Assembly: GCA_934648845.1 (NCBI GenBank)
Contig: CAKUFS010000018.1
Coordinates: 1 to 45,790, forward strand
Reading direction: 5' to 3'
DNA: 45,790 bases
DNA from: an uncultured Eggerthellaceae bacterium
GTDB lineage: Bacteria > Actinomycetota > Coriobacteriia > Coriobacteriales > Eggerthellaceae
Part shown: in pieces, positions 24,380-33,050 of the stretch
How the letters are laid out: the number at the start of each line of letters is the position of its first letter
Position numbering within the stretch: position 1 is the first letter of the stretch
Made by a program: the position numbers and the translations under genes
The notes under the pieces: generated by a model
What the model was told of the DNA's origin: nothing
Seen by the model: only the letters and a program-made list of their open reading frames with translations
Database searches by the model: none

Positions 24380-25405
24380 ATCGCTCAGAAATTCTCAGAA
24401 GGAACGTGCACGCGGCAGCTTCCCGTAGCCGCTCTTTTTGCGCGCCTTGCTGTTGCGCTCGCGGTGACTGCGCTCGCTTTCGTGATGGCGGTTTCTGCTC
24501 TTGTTGCGCCGGCGTCTTCCGCCTACGCGGATGATTCCCAGGACACGCGCGCGTTCGCGCAGCGGATAGTGGCAGCGCAACCCGTGCTCACGGTGGGGCA
24601 GCAAACAACAATCGACGTGTGTTTGACCTGCGATAACTTTGCCGAATATCCCATGTATGCATATGCATCCACGATTTGCATTGATACGAACGTTTTGCGT
24701 ATCGATGCCGTTCAAACGCGTAAAGGTGTGGATGCTTTCGTTAAAGATCATGCTTCTACCGATGGCAAGCAAGGCTGGTCCGATGTGGTGGTCAACTTCC
24801 TGTCGCGCAAGTTATCAGGCGAAACGTGGCAGCAGAACGAAACGGTGGTCACGCTTGTGGTCACGCCCGTGGTGGCGGGAAATGCGAGTGCTTACACGGG
24901 TCGCGTGAATATCTCGAATAAAACGGGCATGTCGCATATGCCGTGCACGCTGGTCAACCTTACCGCGCCGGTCAGTGAGCCACTGCCGCTTTCCATCGAA
25001 AGCTCTCCGTACACTTCTGCAAGCAGCTTCGCTTTGGTTGCTTATTCTGAAACCGTCCCCGAAGGATTCGTGCCTTGTTTTGCAGGCAGTTCGTTCGCTT
25101 GGGATGGAAATCGCTTTGTCGCGCTTGTTGACTCAACAACGTTTCCCCAGCTCAAAAGCACGGATTTCACCCTGGAAGAGCGCGTGCCAACAAGCATGGT
25201 GCGCGGCGATGCGAATGGCAACGGTGCGGTGAACATCATCGATGCCCAAATTGCCTATGACGTAGCACGCGGCATCTTCGACGACTTCTCCACCTTGTCC
25301 ATGCTGGGCTGGCTTTCTTGCGACATGAACGGCGATGGGCACGTGGATGCTGCCGATGCTTTCGCCATTCAAGCGGTGGCTCTGTCGAAAGAGGCGTTCG
25401 CTTAA
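24380..25405 (+). CDS. Secreted cohesin-dockerin protein (probable ATC start)
   Basis: The protein has a cohesin-like beta domain (VGQQTTIDVCLTCDNFAEYP onward) and a C-terminal type I dockerin with two calcium loops (DANGNGAVNIID and DMNGDGHVDAAD) that closely parallels the dockerin of the 1593-residue protein. The frame is open back to a stop at 24368. ATG is absent until 24485; GTG at 24464 has no ribosome-binding site and would give a signal peptide without positive charge. Starting at ATC 24380, six bases after AAGGAAG, gives a normal signal peptide with K, R and R before the hydrophobic core, ending SSAYA, and 341 residues. I take the ATC start as likely but unproven. The cohesin and dockerin could link it to the other secreted protein. 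Confidence 0.75.
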   Translation: MAQKFSEGTCTRQLPVAALFARLAVALAVTALAFVMAVSALVAPASSAYADDSQDTRAFAQRIVAAQPVLTVGQQTTIDVCLTCDNFAEYPMYAYASTICIDTNVLRIDAVQTRKGVDAFVKDHASTDGKQGWSDVVVNFLSRKLSGETWQQNETVVTLVVTPVVAGNASAYTGRVNISNKTGMSHMPCTLVNLTAPVSEPLPLSIESSPYTSASSFALVAYSETVPEGFVPCFAGSSFAWDGNRFVALVDSTTFPQLKSTDFTLEERVPTSMVRGDANGNGAVNIIDAQIAYDVARGIFDDFSTLSMLGWLSCDMNGDGHVDAADAFAIQAVALSKEAFA

Positions 25406-25534
25406 TCGAGCCAAGGATCGAAGAGGGTAGCTTCATATCTGCTGAATCGGGGCTTGTTCGGCCAAGTCACGCGGCGGCCCTGTCGAATTAGCGTGGGGAA
25501 ATCCTGATAGTCGTTTCTGCTGTTTTGCCCGTGC

Positions 25535-25540
25535 TATACT
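25535..25540 (+). promoter_or_regulatory. Possible extended -10 promoter of the LCP gene
   Basis: TGCTATACT fits an extended -10 element about 60 bases before the start codon at 25602. No clear -35 hexamer is present, so support is modest. Confidence 0.35.
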
Positions 25541-25601
25541 GTCACGGTGCTTTTTTGTGTGAACTATCAGCGTTTATGGCCTAAAGGGAAGGAACTGCGG
25601 A

Positions 25602-27668
25602 ATGAAACAAATACAGAGACGGTTGCGCTCGCGCAAGGCGTTGGTCGCGGCGGCGTTGGTTGCGGTCTGCTGTATTTCAGTTGCAGGAACCGCGTGTACG
25701 TCGAGCGCGGCATCAAGCGATGCTGCATCAAGCGTTTCGAACGCGGCGGAAACGCCGAGTACCATCGAGCGTGTTGCAGGTAATGCATCGGTTGACACTG
25801 CCGTGAGCAGTTCTCAGGCGGCTTTTCCCCAGGGGAGCGAATACGTTATTCTTGCGCGCGACGACGACTACAAGGACTCCATGAGTGCCACGGGTCTTGC
25901 GGGTGCCTATGATGCTCCCATTTTGCTTACGAATCGAACGGCAATGTCTGCGCAAACGCTCAAGGAGATTGATCGCTTGGGTGCAAAGACGGTCTTCCTT
26001 ATTGGCGGAACCGGCGCTGTTTCCCCTGATGTCGAAGGCGTTTTGACCGAAGCGGGCGTTAAGGTGCAGCGTGTTTTCGGTAATGACGCAAGCGATACCT
26101 CGGTGGCGTGTGCCAAGATGATCGAGACGAAGGACGGCGGCCGAAACAAGCAGAACACGGCCATTGTGGCTACGTCCATTGATTTTGCCGATGCGCTTTC
26201 CGTTTCTTCCTATGCCTATAAATACCATGTTCCGATTTTCATTGTGACCAGCAAGGATTCGTCCGAAGGCGACCGCGTTTTGCGCGCCGATGCACGCGCC
26301 ATGATTGACGCGTATGAAAACGTGCTTGTTCCCGGTGGTCCCGGTGCGTTGCCAACGTCTTCCGTTGAGGATATTTGGGAAGATAAAGTGACGCGCATTT
26401 TCGGTTTGACCGGCTACGATACCTCGGTGGCGGTTGCTAAGAAGATGATGGCCGATGACCTTCTAAAGGGTTCGGTTGTTGGCGTTGCGAATGGCACGGC
26501 AGACGCGAAAGGTGTTGATGCCCTGACCGCTTCTGCGCTCTTGGCGAAAAACGATGCACCTTTGGTTTTGGTCGAAGGCACCACCAGCACTGTTGCCGCA
26601 AACGCCTTCATCGGCGATAACAGCAAGGCGTTCGATAAAGCGTTCGTCTTCGGCGGCACGACTGTTTGCCCTGATAGTCTGATTAGCGAGATTGACAAGG
26701 CGCTGCGCGGTGTGGTGCATTATGTGGCGGTTATTGGCTCGGATTATTGGACGTCTTCCAAGACGAAGCTTCATCTTCAGGGTTCGGACCTTATGATGCT
26801 GATGCGCGTTGATACCGAAACGGCCGCGGTCTCGTTCTTGAGTGTGCCGCGCGATACGTATTACGTGCAGAAGGGTGACGATTTCCAGCTGAGTTATCCG
26901 GGCGAGACGTGCTCCAACTGCTCTGGCAAAACGTGGTATAAGGCGAACTACGCCTTCCATTATGGCTACTATCAGGCAAAAAGCGATGGCGCCGATCATG
27001 CTCAGGCAACAAATGCTGGTGCCGTGAAAGCGTGCGAAGCTATAAGCGAGATCACGCAAGTCGGTGTTACCGATTACGTTGTGTGCGACCTGATGACGTT
27101 CCAGAAAATCATCGATTTGATTGGCGGCTTGCAAATTGACTTGCCGTACGACATCGATTACTTCTTCTATGATAAATCTCACGAAGATGTCCACTTGGAC
27201 GCTGGCGAGCAAACGCTGGACGGCTTCAACTCGATGGTTGCTGCGCGCAGCCGCGTTTCGTATCGCGAGTATGGTTTGGACGAGGATGCCACCCGTCAGG
27301 TGGTGGATCGTCAGATGTTCGGTAACTTGATCAAGGCGGCACTCAACTCCGACAAGATTGGTATGGGCAACACGGGCGATCTGCTGAACAAGCTGGTGTC
27401 GAGCGGTCTTGTTGAGACGAACATCAGCAGTGCCGAGATTACCGAATGGGGCAACGCGCTGCAGGCGAACAAGAGCAACTTGGTTATACAGAGCGCAAGC
27501 GGTCCCTATGAGGTGAACCGTTATCAGCTGCCCGAGCTGGGGTCCGATAAAGAAGGAAGCGTTCAAACGCTGGTCGATTACGATCAGGCCGCTTATCTGG
27601 CTATCGCTCAGGAATTCTGCTCGGGAGCGCCTATGGATAGCGCGTTCGATGCGAAAACATGGAATTAG
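25602..27668 (+). CDS. LCP family protein fused to cell-wall-binding repeats (CWB2)
   Basis: The 688-residue protein starts at ATG after AAGGGAAGGAA. After an N-terminal hydrophobic signal (about 11-32) come three CWB2 repeats (about 55-370), seen as ERVAGNASVDTAV, ILLTNRTAMS, VFLIGGTGAVSP, VLVPGGPGALP and FVFGGTTVCP. The C-terminal half is a LytR-CpsA-Psr domain: YVAVIGSD, SDLMMLMRVD, SVPRDTYY, and the arginine-rich end ATRQVVDRQ. LCP enzymes transfer undecaprenyl-linked glycopolymers to peptidoglycan. CWB2 repeats bind secondary cell-wall polymers, so the fusion may hold the enzyme at its own acceptor. It precedes a second LCP gene by 45 bases. LCP proteins usually lack CWB2 repeats. Confidence 0.9.
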   Translation: MKQIQRRLRSRKALVAAALVAVCCISVAGTACTSSAASSDAASSVSNAAETPSTIERVAGNASVDTAVSSSQAAFPQGSEYVILARDDDYKDSMSATGLAGAYDAPILLTNRTAMSAQTLKEIDRLGAKTVFLIGGTGAVSPDVEGVLTEAGVKVQRVFGNDASDTSVACAKMIETKDGGRNKQNTAIVATSIDFADALSVSSYAYKYHVPIFIVTSKDSSEGDRVLRADARAMIDAYENVLVPGGPGALPTSSVEDIWEDKVTRIFGLTGYDTSVAVAKKMMADDLLKGSVVGVANGTADAKGVDALTASALLAKNDAPLVLVEGTTSTVAANAFIGDNSKAFDKAFVFGGTTVCPDSLISEIDKALRGVVHYVAVIGSDYWTSSKTKLHLQGSDLMMLMRVDTETAAVSFLSVPRDTYYVQKGDDFQLSYPGETCSNCSGKTWYKANYAFHYGYYQAKSDGADHAQATNAGAVKACEAISEITQVGVTDYVVCDLMTFQKIIDLIGGLQIDLPYDIDYFFYDKSHEDVHLDAGEQTLDGFNSMVAARSRVSYREYGLDEDATRQVVDRQMFGNLIKAALNSDKIGMGNTGDLLNKLVSSGLVETNISSAEITEWGNALQANKSNLVIQSASGPYEVNRYQLPELGSDKEGSVQTLVDYDQAAYLAIAQEFCSGAPMDSAFDAKTWN

Positions 27669-27713
27669 CGGTTGGCGTTTAGTTTGGTTACGGGAAGCGC
27701 TCAGGAGTAGTTG

Positions 27714-29036
27714 ATGCGGGATTCGCAGCATAATCGCAATGCCTATCAGGGAAAACACGCTCGCGTGGCGTCTAGCGGCGCTTGCAATGAGCACGCCGCT
27801 GGGGCTGCTGGTGCCGAATGCATCGGGGCCGCGGGTTCTGCGCGTACGGGGGTCGCAGATGCGCCGCGTACGGGGACTTCTGGTGCCGAATGCGCTGGAG
27901 CCTCGGATGCCGCGTGCGCGGGGTCAGCAGAACCCGAGCACGTTGGGGACGTAGATGCCGCGCGTGCACCGCGTCATGCCAATATCCCGCCCAGTGGCGG
28001 GCAGCGGCAGCTTCAGGGTGCGAACCCTAAACGCAAGCGCCGAAAAGCTCCCTTCGTCATTTTGGGCGTGTTGCTTGCGATTATTCTTGCTTTCGGTGGT
28101 GCCGTTGCTCTTTATGCAGGCAGCTTGTCGGGCATCCTTTCCTACAAGGGCGATTCCGAGCAGTTGAATGGCGTTCTTACGAAAGCGAAAGCGGGCGAAC
28201 CCTTCTATATTCTGGTTATTGGCTCCGATGAATGGGAAGACAATGGCGCTCGAAGCGATGCCATGGTTCTTGTGCGCGTTGATGTGAAAACGCCCACCAT
28301 TACTATGGTGTCCGTTCCGCGCGATACGCCGTATCAGATTGATGATCGCACGGTAAAGCTGAACCAGGTGTTTTCCGAGCAAGGCGAAGCCGCTTGCATT
28401 CAGGCGGTATCGCAGCTTACCGGCGTTGGCATTTCTCACTTCGTCAAAGTGGGCTTTGACCAGCTCGAAGAGGTTGTAGACACCCTGGGTGGCGTTGAAG
28501 TTGACGTCCCCTACTCATTCGATTACCAGGTTTACACTCACGACAGGCCGACCGTTCATGTGGATGCTGGCAAGAATGTTCTTACGGGCGAGCAGGCGGT
28601 TGCACTCGCACGCATGCGCACGGCTTACTCCTATCAGGGTATTACGCAAGATGCCATTCGCCAGGCAAACGTCCGCGCTCTCATGGTTGGCATCATCAAG
28701 CAGGTTTTGACGAAGCCTTCCCTTGAAATGCTGGGTCAAATCCGTGTGCTTGCTTCTATGGTGGAGACCGATATTTCGCTTGTTGACCTGGCCTCATGGG
28801 CTCTAAAGATTGCTGGCAGCGGAAGCGTTACGGTATATTCCTGCACGGGGCCGACCGAGGGCAACCTTGATGCCAGCACGGGCCTGTGGCTTACCGAAGA
28901 AGCTCCCGAGCAATGGGAAAAGATTATGACCGAAGTCGATGCCGGAAGAGACCCTTCCTTGGTTATGGAGCGCACCGAAACCACCGACGGTGCTGCGCAA
29001 GTCGGGTCTTCTGAGGTGATTGAGTTCGGCAAGTAG
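27714..29036 (+). CDS. LytR-CpsA-Psr family cell-wall glycopolymer transferase
   Basis: The 440-residue protein starts at ATG after CAGGAG. Its first 110 residues are a cytoplasmic Ala/Gly/Thr-rich low-complexity tract with recurring GAECxGA-like units, then KRKRRK and a transmembrane helix (about 113-137). The extracellular LCP domain has FYILVIGSDE, RSDAMVLVRVD, SVPRDTPYQ, LARMRTAY and AIRQANVRAL, the residues that bind the polyprenyl pyrophosphate and metal. It would attach teichoic-acid-like or capsule polymers to peptidoglycan. It follows the CWB2-LCP gene and converges on metA with only 11 bases between them. The start and the tandem low-complexity tract are clear; the polymer is unknown. 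Confidence 0.92.
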   Translation: MRDSQHNRNAYQGKHARVASSGACNEHAAGAAGAECIGAAGSARTGVADAPRTGTSGAECAGASDAACAGSAEPEHVGDVDAARAPRHANIPPSGGQRQLQGANPKRKRRKAPFVILGVLLAIILAFGGAVALYAGSLSGILSYKGDSEQLNGVLTKAKAGEPFYILVIGSDEWEDNGARSDAMVLVRVDVKTPTITMVSVPRDTPYQIDDRTVKLNQVFSEQGEAACIQAVSQLTGVGISHFVKVGFDQLEEVVDTLGGVEVDVPYSFDYQVYTHDRPTVHVDAGKNVLTGEQAVALARMRTAYSYQGITQDAIRQANVRALMVGIIKQVLTKPSLEMLGQIRVLASMVETDISLVDLASWALKIAGSGSVTVYSCTGPTEGNLDASTGLWLTEEAPEQWEKIMTEVDAGRDPSLVMERTETTDGAAQVGSSEVIEFGK

Positions 29037-29047
29037 CGCGGAGCAGC

Positions 29048-29980
29048 TTAATTGGCGTCCGCGCCACCAATGGCATCGATGTCGTATGGCGTGGTCTGAT
29101 ACACGTAGTAATTCAGCCAGTTCGTGTAGAGCAGCTGCGCATGCGCCCTCCACGTTGCGTGCGGTTCCTGCGTGGGGTCGTCGTTGGGGAAGTAGTTCTC
29201 CGGAATGGCAAAATTAACGCCGCTTGCCGTGTCACGCAGGTACTCATTTTTCAGCGTGTCGGTGTCGTATTCGGGGTGGCCGAACACGAAGAAGTTGCGA
29301 CTGTCAACGCTTTTTGCCAGGTAAACGCCTGCACGATCGCTTATTGCCAGGATCTCAAGCAGGGGGTTCTTCTCAATGTCTTCTGCGCTGACCTCGGTGT
29401 AGCGCGAATGGGGCGCCATGAAAACGTCATCGAATCCGCGCATAAGCGGCGAGCTTGGTTTTACCACTTTGTGCTCGAAAACGCCCAGCCGTTTTTCGGA
29501 CAGTTCGTGCTTGGGTACGCCGTAATGGAAGAAGATGCCGGCCTGCGCACCCCAGCAAATGTGCAGCGTGCTGTGAACGTGTGTTTGCGACCACGCCATG
29601 ATTTCGCACAGTTCGTCCCAGTAATCGACTTCCTGGAAATCGAGCTTTTCGACCGGAGCGCCCGTGATGATCATGCCGTCGTAATGGCGGTCCTTGATGG
29701 TGGGGAAATCGGTGTAGAACGTCTCAAGATGCTGCTCGGCAACATTTTTTGCCTCGTGGCTGATGGTATGCAGAAGATCGATTTCAATCTGAAGCGGCGT
29801 GTTGGATAGCTTACGCAGAATTTGCGTTTCCGTCACGATTTTTGTGGGCATCAAGTTCAAAAGAAGCAGCTTCAGGGGGCGGATATCCTGCGACAGAGCG
29901 CGGCGCTCCGTCATGACGAAGATGTTCTCGCTCTCAAGCGTTTCGGTTGCAGGCAGTTGATCGGGAATGCGAATGGGCAC
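29048..29980 (-). CDS. metA: Homoserine O-acetyltransferase (MetA type)
   Basis: The 310-residue protein is full length for MetA. Catalytic Cys142 lies in HICWGAQAG, with His235 and Glu237 in FGHPEYD and Lys47 in MPTKIV. Residue 111 is Glu (GAPVEKLDF); in studied MetA proteins Glu at 111 selects acetyl-CoA, while Gly selects succinyl-CoA, so the product is probably O-acetylhomoserine for methionine synthesis. The minus-strand gene converges with the LCP gene. No SAM riboswitch is recognisable in its leader. Together with luxS and the SAH nucleosidase 14 kb away it indicates an active methionine and methyl cycle. Confidence 0.95.
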   Translation of the reverse strand: MPIRIPDQLPATETLESENIFVMTERRALSQDIRPLKLLLLNLMPTKIVTETQILRKLSNTPLQIEIDLLHTISHEAKNVAEQHLETFYTDFPTIKDRHYDGMIITGAPVEKLDFQEVDYWDELCEIMAWSQTHVHSTLHICWGAQAGIFFHYGVPKHELSEKRLGVFEHKVVKPSSPLMRGFDDVFMAPHSRYTEVSAEDIEKNPLLEILAISDRAGVYLAKSVDSRNFFVFGHPEYDTDTLKNEYLRDTASGVNFAIPENYFPNDDPTQEPHATWRAHAQLLYTNWLNYYVYQTTPYDIDAIGGADAN

Positions 29981-30295
29981 GGTACGTCCTTTTCGTTCTA
30001 TGGTTTTGCAGCGCAGCGTTGCGAAGCTCCATGCGCCGCCTTGATTTTACGCGTAGGCAATTACACACTATGGTGCGACATGCGGCATTACTAATGATAC
30101 TCGAACTAACATGCTCTAGATTCATTTTTATTCGATATTCAGCTATTGATTAAGTTGATAGCTAGGGAAGGAACCCTGCGCTAGCGTATGCTGCAAGTGC
30201 TGTTGAGCGCCTGGGAACGTCCACATCGGTGGCCCTTCGCACCCAAAAGCGCCCGCGCCAGGAGTCGTCGGGCGCCCAAAAGCGCCCGCGCTCTT
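29981..30295. other. Intergenic region with phased direct repeats
   Basis: No gene is visible. CCCAAAAGCGCCCGCGC occurs at 30242-30258 and again at 30275-30291, 33 bp apart, just after the end of the YeiH-type gene. An AGCTAT / ATAGCT inverted repeat (30142-30147 and 30159-30164) lies in the AT-rich metA leader side. Confidence 0.6.
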
Positions 30296-31342
30296 CTACC
30301 AAATGCCCAGAAGCGCCTGCATTCCCAAGCTCACGCACGCAATGGCAACCCAGCAGCACGCGCCCAAAACAATAGGCTTCGCTCCCGATTTCACCAGGCC
30401 AACAAGGTCGGTATTCAGGCCAATCGCCATCATGGCCATAACAATGAAGTACTTCGAGAGCATCTTCAGCGGGCTGAACAACGTGGGGTCAACGCCTGCC
30501 GTGGTGGCAACGGTGGTAATGATAGAGGCTACCACGAACCACAGGATGAACATCGGGAATGCGCGCTTCAGGCTGAATGCGTTTCCGCCTTCGGCTGTTT
30601 GACCTGCGGCTGCTGCGGCTTTTGCCTCTTTGCGCGCGGTCCACAGCGCCAATACGAGCGTGATGGGGATAATCGCCAGCGTACGGGTGAGCTTCACGAT
30701 GGTTGCTTGGCTTAACGTGTCCGCACCGGGATGCATGTCGTCCCAGCTTGATGCAGCAGCGGTGACCGATGATGTATCGTTGACCGCCGTGCCCGCGAAC
30801 AGCGCAAAGCCCTGGTCGGAAAGGCCCAGCCACGAACCCAGCGTGGGGAAGACAAGCGCGGCAATAACGTTGAACAGGAACACAACCGAGATAGCCTGGG
30901 CAACTTCCTTGTCATCGGCTTTAATCACGGGTGCTGTGGCAGCAATGGCGCTTCCGCCGCAAATGGAGCTGCCCACGCCAATAAGCACGGCGCTGTTGCT
31001 GGGTACCGAAAGCGCGCGATACATCACGTAGCTCACAATGAGCGAGGTGGCAATGGTAGAGCAAATGATGGGCAGCGACAGCGTTCCTACCTGGGCAATC
31101 TGCGCCAAGTTCAGTCCGAAGCCCAAAAGGATAACCGCGTATTGCAGCACTTTTTTGCCAGTGAACTGAATGCCGTCGGCGCACGCGCCCTTCTTTTTCC
31201 AGAAAAGCGCGATGATCATGCCAATCAAAATGGCGAAAACAGGGCCGCCTACCAGGGGAAAGAGCGTGCCCAAGAACCAGCAGGGGAGTGCGAGCAGCGC
31301 GCATACGCACACGCCCGCGGCGCGTTTTTTGATGAGTTCCAT
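30296..31342 (-). CDS. YeiH family putative sulfate exporter
   Basis: The 348-residue protein has about ten transmembrane helices and the family patterns FPLVGGPVFAILIGM, LLGFGLNLAQI, GVGSSICGGSAIAA and GTAVNDTSSVTAA. The family (Cons_hypoth698) is often annotated as sulfate or sulfonate-derived anion exporters; direct evidence is thin. It is transcribed away from moeA, 265 bases distant. The ribosome-binding site GAGG lies ahead of ATG at 31342. Molybdate and sulfate are close analogues, so its place next to the molybdate locus may not be accidental, but no link is shown. Confidence 0.85.
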   Translation of the reverse strand: MELIKKRAAGVCVCALLALPCWFLGTLFPLVGGPVFAILIGMIIALFWKKKGACADGIQFTGKKVLQYAVILLGFGLNLAQIAQVGTLSLPIICSTIATSLIVSYVMYRALSVPSNSAVLIGVGSSICGGSAIAATAPVIKADDKEVAQAISVVFLFNVIAALVFPTLGSWLGLSDQGFALFAGTAVNDTSSVTAAASSWDDMHPGADTLSQATIVKLTRTLAIIPITLVLALWTARKEAKAAAAAGQTAEGGNAFSLKRAFPMFILWFVVASIITTVATTAGVDPTLFSPLKMLSKYFIVMAMMAIGLNTDLVGLVKSGAKPIVLGACCWVAIACVSLGMQALLGIW

Positions 31343-31607
31343 ACGATAAAGCCTCGAATTCCGTTATTGCGACTTGAACTGCTGTGTTTGCTTAATCGGT
31401 CGCGCTTCCCGTTGGGGGCGCGACATATTTTGGCGCTGAACGTCAAGCCGTATGTGTTTTCCGCTCGGAATTTTACTCTTATCTTGCGGTAAGGAAACGG
31501 TCGCTCGTCAATTTACTTACTTCTTTTTCTCATTTGGAAAGGCGCGAAGGGGTATTATATGCAGAGAAGAATCTTTGCAGAAAAGAATCAATCTGATTGG
31601 AGGATAT

Positions 31608-32867
31608 ATGGACATTTCAACGTCTATCAGCGTGAATGAGGCGCGCGAGCTTGTTCGCCAGAATGTGAAGCCGGGCGGCATCGTAAAGGTCTTACCTGAT
31701 CAGGCGGTTGGTCGTGTTCTTGCCTCCGATGTTTACTCCGATATTGATGTCACACCGTTCGATGACAGCGCCATGGACGGCTTCTGCCTGCGCAGCGCCG
31801 ACATTGCCGCTGCCAGCGATGACGCTCCCGTAAGTCTGACGTGCGTTGCCCATATTGGCGCAGGTTCTCATTACGACCAGGTCATTCAGCCAGGTCAGTG
31901 TGCACGTATCATGACGGGTGCGCCTGTTCCCGAAGGCGCCGATACCGTGGTCAAGATCGAGATCGTAACGTTCGAGGGCCAAGGTTCCGTGGGCGATGCC
32001 ATTACGTTCGCTGCGCCTTCCAAGCTGGGCAACAACATTCGCAAAGCAGGCGAAGAAGCGAAGAAAGGCGACTTGATTCTTCGTGCGGGTGCGGTTATTA
32101 CTCCCGCGGGAGCAGGCCTTTTGGCATCGACGGGCAACTTGGAAGTACCGGTGTACGCCGCGCCGAAAGTGGGTATTTTCACCATTGGCAGCGAACTGGT
32201 TGATGCCAGCGAAGTGCCTGGTCCCGGCATGATTCGCGATAGCAACGTGTACTCTATCAGCGCTTATGTACGCGCAGCGGGCTGCGAGCCGGTTGTGTAC
32301 CCGCGCGTGACCGATGACGAGCAGCAGATTGAGGATGCCTTCAAGCGCGCCGCTGAAGAGTGCGATGTGGTGGTCTCAACGGGTGGCGCGTGCGCAGGCG
32401 ACTTCGACTACACCCCCGCGATCTTGGAGCGTTTAGGCAAGATTCACTTTTTGCGTGTGAACATGAAGCCGGGCAAGAGCCAGCCTTTCGGCGAAATCAA
32501 CAGCAAGCCGGTTTTTGTGCTTTCGGGCAATCCGGGCGCTTCGGCCATGGGCTTTGAGATTTTCGTGCGTCCTGCGCTGCGTCTTCTGCAGGGCTTTACC
32601 GCAATCGACCATCCCACGGTTATGGCGAAGCTTTCTGCGGATACCAAGAAGAAAGACGCGCGTTTGTTCTTCAATCGTGGCTTCTTGTCTAAAGATGACC
32701 AGGGAGAATACGTGGTGAGCATGTGCAAGAACCAGTCAAGCGGGCTGTATGGGTCGCTTCAGGAATCTGATTGCCTGGTTATTCTGCCTGAAGGTGCGGG
32801 GCTGATTTCTGCAGGCACGCCGGTAACTTGCGTGCTTAATCGCATTGATGAAGGCGCTCTTTTGTAG
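31608..32867 (+). CDS. moeA: Molybdopterin molybdenumtransferase MoeA
   Basis: The 419-residue protein starts at ATG after TTGGAGG; the longer upstream frame has no start with a ribosome-binding site. It contains the MoeA motifs FDDSAMDGFCLRS, IMTGAPVPEGADTVV, GIFTIGSELV, VVVSTGGACAGDFDYT, NMKPGKSQPFG and LSGNPGASAM. MoeA ligates molybdate to adenylylated molybdopterin, the last step of basic molybdenum cofactor synthesis, in the cytoplasm. The modABC genes follow on the same strand, so uptake and insertion of molybdate are encoded together. There is a separate AT-rich promoter region before modA. Confidence 0.95.
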   Translation: MDISTSISVNEARELVRQNVKPGGIVKVLPDQAVGRVLASDVYSDIDVTPFDDSAMDGFCLRSADIAAASDDAPVSLTCVAHIGAGSHYDQVIQPGQCARIMTGAPVPEGADTVVKIEIVTFEGQGSVGDAITFAAPSKLGNNIRKAGEEAKKGDLILRAGAVITPAGAGLLASTGNLEVPVYAAPKVGIFTIGSELVDASEVPGPGMIRDSNVYSISAYVRAAGCEPVVYPRVTDDEQQIEDAFKRAAEECDVVVSTGGACAGDFDYTPAILERLGKIHFLRVNMKPGKSQPFGEINSKPVFVLSGNPGASAMGFEIFVRPALRLLQGFTAIDHPTVMAKLSADTKKKDARLFFNRGFLSKDDQGEYVVSMCKNQSSGLYGSLQESDCLVILPEGAGLISAGTPVTCVLNRIDEGALL

Positions 32868-32987
32868 TGCCTTCGCCTCCTAGGCGCTTTTAGCCCGCAT
32901 CTGCGCTTTATTTTGCCCATTTTTTATCGCATTTCATATATTTTTTCTTGCAAATAAACCGTAGGAGAAATATTCTTAGAGCAAATG

Positions 32988-33019
32988 ATTCTGAAATGTA
33001 AATAATTGTATTTCAGAAT
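32988..33019 (+). promoter_or_regulatory. Operator-like inverted repeat before modA
   Basis: ATTCTGAAAT (32988-32997) and ATTTCAGAAT (33010-33019) are exact 10-bp inverted arms around a 12-base AT-rich spacer, ending 31 bases before the modA start. No T tract follows, so a repressor or activator site is likelier than a terminator. It is not a recognisable copy of the E. coli ModE site. Confidence 0.6.
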
Positions 33020-33050
33020 AATTTAAGAAACCTAAATGAAAGGGGTAACA

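Noticed and set aside
29981..30160. SAM riboswitch considered for the metA leader
   Set aside because: None of the conserved SAM-riboswitch core elements is recognisable on the minus strand.
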